A stretch of 64,000 nt of DNA from assembly GCA_051861545.1 (NCBI GenBank), contig JBIMKP010000024.1, positions 6,419-70,418 of the forward strand, read 5' to 3'. The notes under the pieces were generated by a model. It was not told the DNA's origin. It ran no database searches and was given only the letters and a program-made list of their open reading frames with translations. The position numbers were made by a program, and so were the translations under genes. The DNA comes from CAISCU01 sp051861545 (GTDB lineage Bacteria; Bacteroidota; Bacteroidia; UKL13-3). This document shows positions 17,095 to 25,024 of the stretch, piece after piece (the first letter of the stretch is position 1; each line of letters begins with the position of its first letter).

Positions 17095-17703
17095 TTATTT
17101 TGAATACAACTCAACGATCAACTGTTCTTTGATGTTTTCTGGAATTTGATCACGCTCTGGATAAGCCATGAAAGTTCCACTCATCAATTTACCATCCCAA
17201 TTCAACCAATTAAATTTCTTTGAATTGCTAGCAGCTAATGATTCGGTAATTAATTCTAATGATTTTGATCTTTCTCTAACACCAACTACATCACCTGGTT
17301 TTAATTGATATGAACTAATGTCTACAATATTACCATTAACTGTGATATGACGGTGAGAAACTAATTGACGACCTTGAGCACGAGTTTGAGCGATACCCAA
17401 ACGAAATACTGTGTTATCTAATCTAGCTTCTAAGAATTTTAACAAGTTTTCACCTGTAATTCCTTTTTTACGAGCAGCTAATTCAAAAGTTTTGTAGAAC
17501 TGACGCTCTAAAACTCCATAAGTGAATTTAGCTTTTTGTTTTTCATACAACTGAACTGCATATTCTGTTAGTTTAGCACGTTTACGTGCCATACCATGCT
17601 GCCCAGGAGGTACATTTCTTTTTTCGTAAGACTTATCAGGTCCGAAAATCGGATCCTTGAAACGTCTTGCAATTTTGGTTTTTGGTCCTATATATCTTGC
17701 CAT
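17095..17703 (-). CDS. rpsD: 30S ribosomal protein S4
   Basis: S4 binds 16S rRNA early in 30S assembly and helps shape the mRNA entry. It starts MARYIGPKTKIARRFKDPIF and has the S4 RNA-binding domain LEARLDNTVFRLGIAQTRAQ followed by GRQLVSHRHITVNG. The N-terminus lacks the Cys cluster of zinc-binding S4 forms, so this is the zinc-free version. 202 residues, normal. 20 bases after rpsK. Confidence 0.98.
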   Translation of the reverse strand: MARYIGPKTKIARRFKDPIFGPDKSYEKRNVPPGQHGMARKRAKLTEYAVQLYEKQKAKFTYGVLERQFYKTFELAARKKGITGENLLKFLEARLDNTVFRLGIAQTRAQGRQLVSHRHITVNGNIVDISSYQLKPGDVVGVRERSKSLELITESLAASNSKKFNWLNWDGKLMSGTFMAYPERDQIPENIKEQLIVELYSK

Positions 17704-17723
17704 TTTGCGTCTCTTTTTAAATA

Positions 17724-18116
17724 TTAAACCCTACGAGCTTTTGGAGGACGACATCCGTTGTGAGGAAGTGGAGTGATATCTGTAATAGACAAAACCTCAA
17801 TACCTGCTACTTGTAATGTACGAATTGCTGATTCTCTTCCAGAACCCGGTCCTTTTACAAATACATCAACTTTTTTCATTCCAGCTTCAAATGCTACTCT
17901 AGCGCAATCACTTGCTGCCATTTGAGCTGCATAAGGAGTATTTTTCTTTGAACCTCTAAATCCCATTTTACCTGCAGAAGCCCAAGAAATAACTTGTCCT
18001 GTCTGATTGGTTAATGAAATAATGATGTTATTGAAAGAAGCCTTAATGTGTGCTTGTCCATGAGCATCAACACTAACTACTCTCTTTTTGGTAACTTTTT
18101 TATTATTCGCTGCCAT
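17724..18116 (-). CDS. rpsK: 30S ribosomal protein S11
   Basis: S11 forms part of the 30S platform near the E site. The 130-residue sequence contains AHIKASFNNIIISLTNQTGQ, ASAGKMGFRGSKKNTPYAAQ, VKGPGSGRESAIRTL and the family end PLPHNGCRPPKARRV. The Lys-rich start (MAANNKKVTKKRVV) is a typical extension. 15 bases after rpsM. Confidence 0.98.
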   Translation of the reverse strand: MAANNKKVTKKRVVSVDAHGQAHIKASFNNIIISLTNQTGQVISWASAGKMGFRGSKKNTPYAAQMAASDCARVAFEAGMKKVDVFVKGPGSGRESAIRTLQVAGIEVLSITDITPLPHNGCRPPKARRV

Positions 18117-18131
18117 CTTTCTTACTTCTTA

Positions 18132-18509
18132 CTATTTAGTTACTTTCTTTTTACCTGCAACTGTTTTACGTTTACCTTTTCTTGTTCTAGAATTGGTACG
18201 AGTACGTTGACCGCGAACAGGTAAACCTTTACGGTGACGTAATCCTCTGTAGCATCCGATATCAAGCAAACGCTTAATATTCAATTGACGCTCTGAACGT
18301 AATTCACCTTCGATGGTTAAACCTTCGGTGATGTGTTTTCTGATTGCATTTAACTCTTCGTCATTCCACTCACTTACTTTCTTGTCCCAGCTAATGCCGC
18401 AACTTGTAAGAATTTTTTGAGAAGTGGAGCGTCCAATTCCGAAAATATAAGTTAATCCAATCTCGCCCCTCTTATTTTTGGGCAAATCAATACCAGCAAT
18501 ACGAGCCAT
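18132..18509 (-). CDS. rpsM: 30S ribosomal protein S13
   Basis: S13 sits in the 30S head and contacts the P-site tRNA and 50S bridges. It starts MARIAGIDLPKNKRGEIGLT and contains YIFGIGRSTSQKIL, the CYRGLRHRKGLPVRGQRTRT motif and a basic tail (RKGKRKTVAGKKKVTK) that reaches the tRNA. 125 residues, normal. It follows rpmJ by 8 bases. Confidence 0.98.
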   Translation of the reverse strand: MARIAGIDLPKNKRGEIGLTYIFGIGRSTSQKILTSCGISWDKKVSEWNDEELNAIRKHITEGLTIEGELRSERQLNIKRLLDIGCYRGLRHRKGLPVRGQRTRTNSRTRKGKRKTVAGKKKVTK

Positions 18510-18517
18510 ACTTTATT

Positions 18518-18634
18518 TTATCCTTGACGTTGTTTAAACTTTGGGTTCTTTTTATTGATTACGTAAACTCTTCCTTTACGTTTTACAATAATGCAGTCTT
18601 CACTGCGCTTTTTGACAGATGCTCTGATTTTCAT
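18518..18634 (-). CDS. rpmJ: 50S ribosomal protein L36 (zinc-free form)
   Basis: A 38-residue protein reading MKIRASVKKRSEDCIIVKRK and ending NKKNPKFKQRQG, the L36 pattern between infA and rpsM where rpmJ is expected. Canonical L36 binds zinc through three Cys and one His; here only one Cys (residue 14) remains and the partner positions are Ser/Arg, Asn and Phe, so it is the C-minus form. Spacing is 11 bases after infA and 8 before rpsM. The gene is short and easy to miss. Confidence 0.96.
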   Translation of the reverse strand: MKIRASVKKRSEDCIIVKRKGRVYVINKKNPKFKQRQG

Positions 18635-18645
18635 TTCTTATAGGT

Positions 18646-18864
18646 TTATTTATACCTGTAAATTATTCTACCTTTTGTTAAATCATATGGTGACATTTCT
18701 ACTGACACCTTATCTCCTGGCAAGATTTTAATGTAATGCATTCGCATCTTACCAGAAATGTGGGCTATGATTTCGTGCCCGTTTTCCAAGCGTACTCTGA
18801 ACATGGCGTTACTTAACGATTCTGTTATCGTACCATCTTGTTTTATTAGCGACTGTTTTGTCAT
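18646..18864 (-). CDS. infA: Translation initiation factor IF-1
   Basis: IF-1 occupies the ribosomal A site during initiation. The 72-residue S1/OB-fold protein has GTITESLSNAMFRVRLENGH, IIAHISGKMRMHYIKILPGD and VEMSPYDLTKGRIIYRYK, all family hallmarks. The usual map gene between secY and infA is absent. The 61-base gap to secY contains a promoter (18885-18914), so infA and the genes after it can be transcribed on their own. Confidence 0.98.
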   Translation of the reverse strand: MTKQSLIKQDGTITESLSNAMFRVRLENGHEIIAHISGKMRMHYIKILPGDKVSVEMSPYDLTKGRIIYRYK

Positions 18865-18884
18865 ATTAACCGAAAAAGGGGCTG

Positions 18885-18914
18885 CAAAAATACACTTTTA
18901 ATTCTAAATATCAA
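18885..18914 (-). promoter_or_regulatory. Internal promoter before infA
   Basis: On the minus strand TTG (18914-18912), 19 bases, TATTTTTG (18892-18885), then GCAGCCCC. This fits TTG-N19-TAnnTTTG fully. Predicted start near 18881, 17 bases before the infA ATG. Confidence 0.7.
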
Positions 18915-18925
18915 CTAATTGTTAT

Positions 18926-20287
18926 TTAAACAACTCCACCAACCGCTGTTCTACCTTTTATCCTTCCAGATTTCATCAATCCATCGTAATGTCTCATCAT
19001 CAAATGGCTCTCAATTTGTTGTAAGGTATCTAGTACTACTCCAACTAGGATAAGTAATGATGTTCCACCATAAAATTGAGCAAATTGACTATTGATATTG
19101 AATACGCTAGCTAATGAAGGCATGATTGCAACGATTGCTAAAAATACTGCACCTGGTAAGGTAATTCTTGACATCACATTATCTATGAAATCTGCTGTTG
19201 TTTTACCAGGTTTAACTCCAGGAATAAATCCACCATTTCTTTTCATATCATCTGCTATTTGTACTGCATTTACTGAAATTGCAGTATAAAAATAAGTAAA
19301 TAATATAATTAGTAAGGCAAATGTAATGTTATAAGCCCAACTCATAGGATTAATGAAAGCTCCCATGATACCTTGCATAGATTCGTAATTAGGTAAGAAC
19401 TGAGCAATTGTAGAAGGGATAAACATTAATGCTTGAGCAAAAATGATTGGCATAACACCTGCTGCATTTACTTTAAGAGGAATATATTGACGAACACCTC
19501 CATATTGACGATTTCCAACAACTCTTTTCGCATATTGTACAGGTATTCTTCGAGTACCCTGAACTAATAATATGGTCATCATAATTACGGCGAATAGTGC
19601 AGCTAACTCTACTAAGAATATAACTAAACCTCCACCACTCTCAGATAATTTAAAGTTGAATTCATCTTTGATTGCAAATGGTAATCGAGCAATAATTCCA
19701 ATCATAATGATTAAAGAGATTCCATTTCCAATTCCTTTTTCTGTAATTCTTTCACCTAACCACATAATAAACATTGTGCTTGAGGTTAAGATAATAACAG
19801 AACTAAACATGAAAAAGAAATCTGACATCACCGCTGGATTCGTAATAGAAACAATAGCTTGAGAGTTTTCAGTTTTTAGATTAATCAAAAATCCAATTGA
19901 CTGAACAGCTGTAATAACAATTGTTAAATATCTTGTAATTTGATTAATTCTTCTTCTACCCTCTTCACCTTCTTTTTGCATCTTCTGGAAAGAAGGAACA
20001 GCTAAACTCAATAACTGAACTACGATTGATGCCGAAATATAAGGCATAATACCTAGTGCAAAGATTGAACCTCGAGCAAAGGCACCACCTGCAAACATAT
20101 TAATCAAACCAAATATACCACCATCAGCTTGTTTTGCTGATCCTTGTAACATATTAGGGTCAACTCCTGGCAAGGTAACATAAGTTCCCAAGCGGTAAGC
20201 AAGTAGAAGCCAGAAAGTCAACGCTAACTTGTAGCGTAATTCTTCAATTCGAAGAATGTTCTGGAAAGTTTCTATTAATTTCTTCAC
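18926..20287 (-). CDS. secY: Protein translocase subunit SecY
   Basis: The channel of the Sec translocon in the inner membrane. The 453-residue protein has ten hydrophobic helices, the plug region after helix 1 (GGIFGLINMFAGGAFARGSI), GIMPYISASIVVQLL, WLGERITEKGIGNGISLII and the cytosolic loop KRVVGNRQYGGVRQYIPLKV. It lies 27 bases after rplO and is separated from infA by a 61-base gap with a promoter. Length normal. Confidence 0.98.
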   Translation of the reverse strand: MKKLIETFQNILRIEELRYKLALTFWLLLAYRLGTYVTLPGVDPNMLQGSAKQADGGIFGLINMFAGGAFARGSIFALGIMPYISASIVVQLLSLAVPSFQKMQKEGEEGRRRINQITRYLTIVITAVQSIGFLINLKTENSQAIVSITNPAVMSDFFFMFSSVIILTSSTMFIMWLGERITEKGIGNGISLIIMIGIIARLPFAIKDEFNFKLSESGGGLVIFLVELAALFAVIMMTILLVQGTRRIPVQYAKRVVGNRQYGGVRQYIPLKVNAAGVMPIIFAQALMFIPSTIAQFLPNYESMQGIMGAFINPMSWAYNITFALLIILFTYFYTAISVNAVQIADDMKRNGGFIPGVKPGKTTADFIDNVMSRITLPGAVFLAIVAIMPSLASVFNINSQFAQFYGGTSLLILVGVVLDTLQQIESHLMMRHYDGLMKSGRIKGRTAVGGVV

Positions 20288-20314
20288 TTTTTTATGGAAG
20301 CTTTAAGGTTCAAA

Positions 20315-20761
20315 CTAATTTGCTGAAATACTTCCGCCTGCAGCTTCAATAGCTTTTTGAGCTGCTGAAGAAAAGGCATCTGCTTTAATCTCAAGTGCTG
20401 ATTTTAACTCACCACGTCCTAAAACTTTTACTAAATCTTTCTTTCCGATTAGTCCATTTGATAATAGAACTTCACGATCAATTTTAGTTAAGCCTTTTTC
20501 AGCGAGTTCTTGAAGTTTATCAAGATTGATAGGAGCGAATTCTACTCTGTTTAGGTTTTTAAATCCAAACTTAGGAATACGTCTGTACAATGGCATTTGA
20601 CCACCTTCAAAACCACGTTTTGTGCTGGTACCGCTACGAGAACCTGCACCTTTATGACCACGTGCAGCAGTTCCGCCTTTTCCACTACCCTCACCACGAC
20701 CAACACGTTTGCCTTCTTTATGGGTTGAACCCGCAGCTGGTTTTAATGTATGTAATTTCAT
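20315..20761 (-). CDS. rplO: 50S ribosomal protein L15
   Basis: L15 binds 23S rRNA late in 50S assembly. It starts MKLHTLKPAAGSTHKEGKRV, followed by GRGEGSGKGGTAARGHKGAG and the GFEGGQMPLYRRIPKFGFKN motif. 148 residues, normal. A 60-base spacer separates it from rpmD upstream; I saw no clear promoter there. Confidence 0.98.
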   Translation of the reverse strand: MKLHTLKPAAGSTHKEGKRVGRGEGSGKGGTAARGHKGAGSRSGTSTKRGFEGGQMPLYRRIPKFGFKNLNRVEFAPINLDKLQELAEKGLTKIDREVLLSNGLIGKKDLVKVLGRGELKSALEIKADAFSSAAQKAIEAAGGSISAN

Positions 20762-20821
20762 TTCTTCTTTTTTTTAATTTGGTTTGAGATTGCTCTCAAT
20801 CATTATTAAACTTTCTTTTGA

Positions 20822-21001
20822 TTAAATATTTTCAATCTTTAAAAGATGTGAAACTTGCTTAATCATTCCAAGGATTGAAGGAGAACCTTCAACTTCGATA
20901 GTTTGGTTTAATTTAGTAAAACCTAAAGCACGAACTGTACGCTTTTGATTCTCCGGACGATCAATGGTACTTTTTACTTGAGTTACTTTTAATTTTGCCA
21001 T
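20822..21001 (-). CDS. rpmD: 50S ribosomal protein L30
   Basis: A 59-residue protein starting MAKLKVTQVKSTIDRPENQK and continuing RTVRALGFTKLNQTIEVEGS, then PSILGMIKQVSHLLKIENI. This is the bacterial short L30. It sits in its standard place, 4 bases after rpsE and before rplO. The ATG at 21001 and the TAA at 20822-20824 were read directly. Confidence 0.97.
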   Translation of the reverse strand: MAKLKVTQVKSTIDRPENQKRTVRALGFTKLNQTIEVEGSPSILGMIKQVSHLLKIENI

Positions 21002-21005
21002 TGTA

Positions 21006-21527
21006 TTACTCTCCGTTAAAAACTTTCTTTAAACTTACTCCTCTTGTTTGAGCAATGGTATAAGCATCACGCATATTTAATAATGCATTGATTGTAGCTT
21101 TAACCACGTTATGTGGATTTGATGATCCCTTAGATTTTGCTAATACGTCTGTAACACCAGCACTTTCTAATACTGCACGCATTGCACCACCTGCAATTAC
21201 ACCTGTTCCATGAGCTGCTGGTTTCAAGAAAACTCTACCACCAGAGTATTTACCATATTGTTCGTGAGGAACTGTTCCTTTAAGAACTGGTACTTTAACT
21301 AAATTCTTTTTTGCATCGTCGATACCTTTGCTAATTGCATCGGTTACTTCCATGGCTTTACCCAATCCATATCCTACGATACCTTGTCCATCTCCTACTA
21401 CCACCAATGCTGAGAAACTGAATGTACGACCACCTTTTGTTACTTTAGCAACACGGTTAATTGATACAACCTTTTCTTTCAGTTCGATATCGCTGGATTT
21501 TACTTTCTTTATGTTTGCTGTTGACAT
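21006..21527 (-). CDS. rpsE: 30S ribosomal protein S5
   Basis: S5 lies at the mRNA entry and affects decoding accuracy. The 173-residue protein has the double-stranded RNA-binding fold with VVVGDGQGIVGYGLGKAMEV, FLKPAAHGTGVIAGGAMRAV and ESAGVTDVLAKSKGSSNPHN. N-terminus is slightly extended. It follows rplR by 18 bases and precedes rpmD by 4. Confidence 0.98.
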   Translation of the reverse strand: MSTANIKKVKSSDIELKEKVVSINRVAKVTKGGRTFSFSALVVVGDGQGIVGYGLGKAMEVTDAISKGIDDAKKNLVKVPVLKGTVPHEQYGKYSGGRVFLKPAAHGTGVIAGGAMRAVLESAGVTDVLAKSKGSSNPHNVVKATINALLNMRDAYTIAQTRGVSLKKVFNGE

Positions 21528-21545
21528 GATTCTACTGCTATAATA

Positions 21546-21890
21546 TTAGAAATTCAAACCTCCTTCACGAGCACCTTCTGCTAGAGCTTTAACTCTACCA
21601 TGGTACAAGTAACCATTACGATCGAATACACAAGTTGTTAAACCTGCAGCAATAGCTTTCTCAGCTAATGCTTTACCAACCATAACAGATATTTCAACTT
21701 TAGTAACTTTATCTGCTATTGATCTTGATGATGTTGATATCATTGTAGTACCATTTAAATCATCAATCAATTGAGCGTAAATTGCTTTATTGCTTCTGTA
21801 AACCGACAAACGTGGTTTTTGAGCTGTTCCCGTAACGCGGCTGCGAATACGAGCTTTAATTTTACTTCTTCTTGCGCTTTTTGTAGCCAT
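21546..21890 (-). CDS. rplR: 50S ribosomal protein L18
   Basis: L18 binds 5S rRNA with L5 and anchors it to the 50S subunit. The 114-residue protein has RRSKIKARIRSRVTGTAQKP, RLSVYRSNKAIYAQLIDDLN and the family ending FDRNGYLYHGRVKALAEGAR, EGGLNF. 9 bases after rplF. Another open frame overlaps here but has no family features. Confidence 0.98.
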   Translation of the reverse strand: MATKSARRSKIKARIRSRVTGTAQKPRLSVYRSNKAIYAQLIDDLNGTTMISTSSRSIADKVTKVEISVMVGKALAEKAIAAGLTTCVFDRNGYLYHGRVKALAEGAREGGLNF

Positions 21891-21899
21891 AACTCAATA

Positions 21900-22454
21900 T
21901 TATTTAGATGCTGTTTTACCAGCTTTTCTACGTAATAACTCACCTTCGAATTTAATACCTTTTCCTTTGTAAGGCTCAGGAGCACGCAATGAACGAATCT
22001 TTGCAGCAACTTGTCCGATTAATTGTTTATCGGCACCTTCTAAAGTAATAATTGGGTTTTTACCTTTATCTTGTTCAGTTTTAACTGAAATTTCTTTTGG
22101 AATCTCAAAATAAATATGGTGAGAGTATCCAAGAGTAAGGTCTAATATATTTCCGTCGTTAGTGGCTTTGTAACCAACACCCACTAATTCTTGACGTTTT
22201 TTGTATCCTTGAGAAACACCGAAAACCATGTTATTGATTAATGAACGGTATAACCCATGAAGAGCTTTGTGTCTTTTTTGATCTGTTGGACGAGTTACAA
22301 GAATATTTCCATCTTCCACTTTAACAGTGATATCTGCGTCAACATTTTGAGTTAAAGTTCCTTTTGGACCTTTAACAGTGATTTCATTTGAAGGAGAAAC
22401 TTGTAGTTCAACTCCTGCTGGTAATGCGATTGGTGCTTTTCCTATACGTGACAT
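21900..22454 (-). CDS. rplF: 50S ribosomal protein L6
   Basis: L6 supports the factor-binding region of the 50S subunit. The 184-residue protein begins MSRIGKAPIALPAGVEL and has ITVKGPKGTLTQNV, LIGQVAAKIRSLRAPEPYKG and GIKFEGELLRRKAGKTASK, with the two typical repeats of the L6 fold. Length normal. 19 bases after rpsH. Confidence 0.98.
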   Translation of the reverse strand: MSRIGKAPIALPAGVELQVSPSNEITVKGPKGTLTQNVDADITVKVEDGNILVTRPTDQKRHKALHGLYRSLINNMVFGVSQGYKKRQELVGVGYKATNDGNILDLTLGYSHHIYFEIPKEISVKTEQDKGKNPIITLEGADKQLIGQVAAKIRSLRAPEPYKGKGIKFEGELLRRKAGKTASK

Positions 22455-22473
22455 GTTCTTTTCTTTTTAATGA

Positions 22474-22872
22474 TTAATAAACATAACACAATACTTCTCC
22501 ACCAACGTTTAACTTACGGGCTTCTTTGTCAGTCATTACACCTCTTGAAGTAGTAATGATTGCAATACCCATACCGTTGATTACTCTTGGCATGTCTTCA
22601 ACACCAGCATAACGACGTAAACCTGGACGGCTCACACGCTCCATTTTCTTGATAGCTGAAGTTCTAGTAACTGGGTTGTACTTAAGAGCAATTTTAATTG
22701 TGCCCTGGTGATTTACAACATCTTCGAATTTGTAGTTAAGGATATAACCTTTTTCGAAGAGTACTTTTGTAATTTCCTTCTTTAACTTTGAAGAAGGTAC
22801 TTCTACGATGCGATGGTTTGCCTTGATCGCATTACGAAGTCTTGTCAAATAATCTGATATTGGATCTGTCAT
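22474..22872 (-). CDS. rpsH: 30S ribosomal protein S8
   Basis: S8 binds the central domain of 16S rRNA and, in some bacteria, represses its own operon. The 132-residue protein starts MTDPISDYLTRLRNAIKANH and ends with ITTSRGVMTDKEARKLNVGG, EVLCYVY. A 123-base spacer separates it from rpsN, unusually long in this otherwise tight operon, and that spacer holds a promoter (22955-22985), so rpsH starts a sub-operon. Confidence 0.98.
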   Translation of the reverse strand: MTDPISDYLTRLRNAIKANHRIVEVPSSKLKKEITKVLFEKGYILNYKFEDVVNHQGTIKIALKYNPVTRTSAIKKMERVSRPGLRRYAGVEDMPRVINGMGIAIITTSRGVMTDKEARKLNVGGEVLCYVY

Positions 22873-22954
22873 ATGTTTTATTTAATTCCTTGCGAGCAGT
22901 TAGCCAAGGCCTTACTCTTTCTCGCTAAGTTGTCTAATGAAAACTAAAGGGCTG

Positions 22955-22985
22955 CGAATATAATAATATTCACACCCCTTACAAA
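22955..22985 (-). promoter_or_regulatory. Internal promoter before rpsH, overlapped by an inverted repeat
   Basis: On the minus strand TTTG (22985-22982) with 19 bases after TTG, then TATATTCG (22962-22955) and GCAGCCC. One mismatch to TAnnTTTG. The -7 box overlaps an inverted repeat (22956-22961 GAATAT... and ...ATATTC 22966-22971; outer GGG/CCC bases also pair), which could be an operator or only part of the promoter. Confidence 0.6.
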
Positions 22986-22995
22986 TTTTTTTATT

Positions 22996-23265
22996 TTAGA
23001 AACTAGATTTGGTAACTCCCGGGATCTTACCCATAAGGGCTAATTCACGGAATTGGTTACGACAAATACCGAAGTCTCTCATGTATCCTTTCGGACGACC
23101 GCTTAATTTACAACGGTTTTTCAAACGAACTGGAGAAGCGTTACGTGGAAGTTTTTGCAAACCTTCATAATCTCCAGCTGCTTTTAATGCTTCACGTTTA
23201 GCTGCAAATTGCGCAACAGTTTTTTCTCTTTTACGCTGACGTGCTTTTACCGACTCTTTAGCCAT
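22996..23265 (-). CDS. rpsN: 30S ribosomal protein S14 (long, zinc-free form)
   Basis: S14 is a late-assembling head protein of the 30S subunit. 89 residues starting MAKESVKARQRKREKTVAQF, with LPRNASPVRLKNRCKLSGRP and DFGICRNQFRELALMGKIPG. The length and the lack of a four-Cys cluster mark the long zinc-independent type rather than the short 61-residue zinc type. 10 bases after rplE. Confidence 0.98.
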   Translation of the reverse strand: MAKESVKARQRKREKTVAQFAAKREALKAAGDYEGLQKLPRNASPVRLKNRCKLSGRPKGYMRDFGICRNQFRELALMGKIPGVTKSSF

Positions 23266-23275
23266 TATAATTCAA

Positions 23276-23824
23276 TTATGATTTTTTGAAAGGTAAACCG
23301 AACTCTTTTAATAAAGCCAAACATTCTTCATCAGTTTTAGCTGAAGTTACGAAGGCTATATCCATTCCATTGATTTTGTTAACTTTATCGATAACAATCT
23401 CAGGGAAAATGATTTGTTCTGTGATTCCCATATTATAGTTACCACGACCATCAAATCCTTTAAGGTTCAAACCTTGGAAGTCACGAACACGTGGTAAAGA
23501 AACTGAGATTAATCTATCAAGAAACTCATACATTCTTTCTCCGCGTAAAGTTACACGAGTTCCGATTGGTAAGTTTTCTCTCAATTTGAAATTCGAAATT
23601 GCTTTCTTAGATTTAGTTGCAACTGCTCTTTGACCTGCAATAAGAGTTAATTCCTCTAAAGCTTGATCAACTAATTTTTTATCAGCAACAGCTGCTCCAA
23701 CTCCTTGATTGATACAAATTTTTTCCAATTTAGGAACCTGCATCATATTCTTATAGTTGAATTTTTCTTGCATAACAGGAATTACCTGTTTAGCATATTT
23801 TTCTTTTAATCTAGGTGTATACAT
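23276..23824 (-). CDS. rplE: 50S ribosomal protein L5
   Basis: L5 binds 5S rRNA and contacts the P-site tRNA. From ATG 23824 it begins MYTPRLKEKYAKQVIPVMQE, the usual L5 start, giving 182 residues, and contains MMQVPKLEKICINQGVGAAV, LPIGTRVTLRGERMYEFLDR, GRGNYNMGITEQIIFPEI. An upstream in-frame TTG (23839) would overlap rplX by 11 bases; I prefer the ATG, 4 bases after the rplX stop. Confidence 0.97.
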   Translation of the reverse strand: MYTPRLKEKYAKQVIPVMQEKFNYKNMMQVPKLEKICINQGVGAAVADKKLVDQALEELTLIAGQRAVATKSKKAISNFKLRENLPIGTRVTLRGERMYEFLDRLISVSLPRVRDFQGLNLKGFDGRGNYNMGITEQIIFPEIVIDKVNKINGMDIAFVTSAKTDEECLALLKEFGLPFKKS

Positions 23825-23828
23825 ACTA

Positions 23829-24170
23829 CTATTTGTCAATTACTTCACCAGACTTTTTTGAAACACGAACTAATTTTCCTTTTTCGTTAGCTTTACGAGC
23901 AACTCTGGTAGCATTACCTGAAGCGTCAACTACTTTCAAATTTGAAATATGAACTGGTGCTTCTTTTTTAATGATACCACCTTGTTGATTTTGAGCATTA
24001 GGTTTAGTGTGACGGCTAACAATGTTAACACCTTCAACTAGTGCACGACTATCAGTTTTAATAACTTCGATAACGCGACCTTTTTTACCTTTATCATCAC
24101 CGGCGATAACTAAAACCATATCACCTTTTTTCAAATGAAGTTTTGCTGGATTTTTCATATTATTTCCCAT
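23829..24170 (-). CDS. rplX: 50S ribosomal protein L24
   Basis: L24 is one of the first proteins to bind 23S rRNA. The KOW motif is plain: KGDMVLVIAGDDKGKKGRVI, followed by VEGVNIVSRHTKPNAQNQQG and GIIKKEAPVHISNL. 113 residues. Two starts are possible, ATG 24170 and ATG 24158 (MKNPAKLHLKKGD); the sequence does not decide between them. One base separates it from rplN. Confidence 0.97.
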   Translation of the reverse strand: MGNNMKNPAKLHLKKGDMVLVIAGDDKGKKGRVIEVIKTDSRALVEGVNIVSRHTKPNAQNQQGGIIKKEAPVHISNLKVVDASGNATRVARKANEKGKLVRVSKKSGEVIDK

Positions 24171-24171
24171 C

Positions 24172-24540
24172 TTACAATACCTCCGGAGCTAATGAAACGA
24201 TTTTCATGAATTGTTTTTCTCTCAATTCACGGGCAACCGGTCCGAAGATACGAGTTGCACGAGGTTCGTCTTGTGCATTTAATAATACACATGAATTATC
24301 ATCAAAACGGATGTACGATCCATCTGCTCTGCGAACTTCTTTTTTGGTTCTCACCACTACTGCTTTCGATACAGCACCTTTTTTAACGGCACCTGAAGGA
24401 AGTGCAGATTTTACACTTACTACAATTTTATCGCCTACAGATGCGTAACGTCTTCCTGTGCCACCCAATACACGGATGCACAATACTTCACGTGCGCCAC
24501 TATTATCGGCTACTTTAAGCCTGCTTTCCTGTTGTATCAT
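24172..24540 (-). CDS. rplN: 50S ribosomal protein L14
   Basis: L14 sits at the subunit interface and forms bridges to the 30S. The 122-residue protein begins MIQQESRLKVADNSGAREVL and has CIRVLGGTGRRYASVGDKIV, VVRTKKEVRRADGSYIRFDD and RIFGPVARELREKQFMKIVS. Length exactly as in the family. 2 bases after rpsQ. Confidence 0.98.
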   Translation of the reverse strand: MIQQESRLKVADNSGAREVLCIRVLGGTGRRYASVGDKIVVSVKSALPSGAVKKGAVSKAVVVRTKKEVRRADGSYIRFDDNSCVLLNAQDEPRATRIFGPVARELREKQFMKIVSLAPEVL

Positions 24541-24542
24541 GA

Positions 24543-24812
24543 TTACTTAGCTTTTTCAATGATTTCTACTAGTCTCCAACGTTTATCTTTACTCATCGGA
24601 CGAGTTTCCATAACTTTTACCACATCATTGATGCCGCATTCGTTTTTCTCGTCATGAGCTTTGAATGTTGAAGTCATCTTAATGAATTTACCATATTTCG
24701 GGTGCATCACTTTACGTTCTACGGCAACTACAATAGTTTTTTGCATTTTATTGCTAACTACTTTACCAACGATGACTTTTCTTGAGTTTCTTTCTACAGT
24801 TGTATTTTCCAT
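24543..24812 (-). CDS. rpsQ: 30S ribosomal protein S17
   Basis: S17 is an early 16S rRNA binder with an OB fold. 89 residues, with RKVIVGKVVSNKMQKTIVVA, VERKVMHPKYGKFIKMT and VVKVMETRPMSKDKRWRLVE. Follows rpmC by 9 bases and precedes rplN by 2. Confidence 0.98.
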   Translation of the reverse strand: MENTTVERNSRKVIVGKVVSNKMQKTIVVAVERKVMHPKYGKFIKMTSTFKAHDEKNECGINDVVKVMETRPMSKDKRWRLVEIIEKAK

Positions 24813-24821
24813 CTTCGACGA

Positions 24822-25022
24822 TTATTGAGCATTTAACAACTGACGCTTTCTAGACTCTGTTAAAAGACGAGCAATCAGCTTTTTGCTTTCGTTTATCTTA
24901 TTAGGATTTTCGACAGGTGAAACAGCATGGTTTAATCTGAGGTTCACAAGTGAAAGTCTTTCTTCATTAATTCTAGCTGTCAATTCCTTGTTTGACAACT
25001 CCCTGATCTCATTATTATTCAT
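24822..25022 (-). CDS. rpmC: 50S ribosomal protein L29
   Basis: L29 sits by the polypeptide exit and helps dock trigger factor and SRP. 66 residues forming two helices: NNNEIRELSNKELTARINEE, RLSLVNLRLNHAVSPVENPN, KLIARLLTESRKRQL. 2 bases after rplP, 9 before rpsQ. Length normal. Confidence 0.97.
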   Translation of the reverse strand: MNNNEIRELSNKELTARINEERLSLVNLRLNHAVSPVENPNKINESKKLIARLLTESRKRQLLNAQ

Positions 25023-25024
25023 GA

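Noticed and set aside
21767..22009. 80-codon frame overlapping rplR and rplF
   Set aside because: Both overlapping genes are certain; this frame has no family features.
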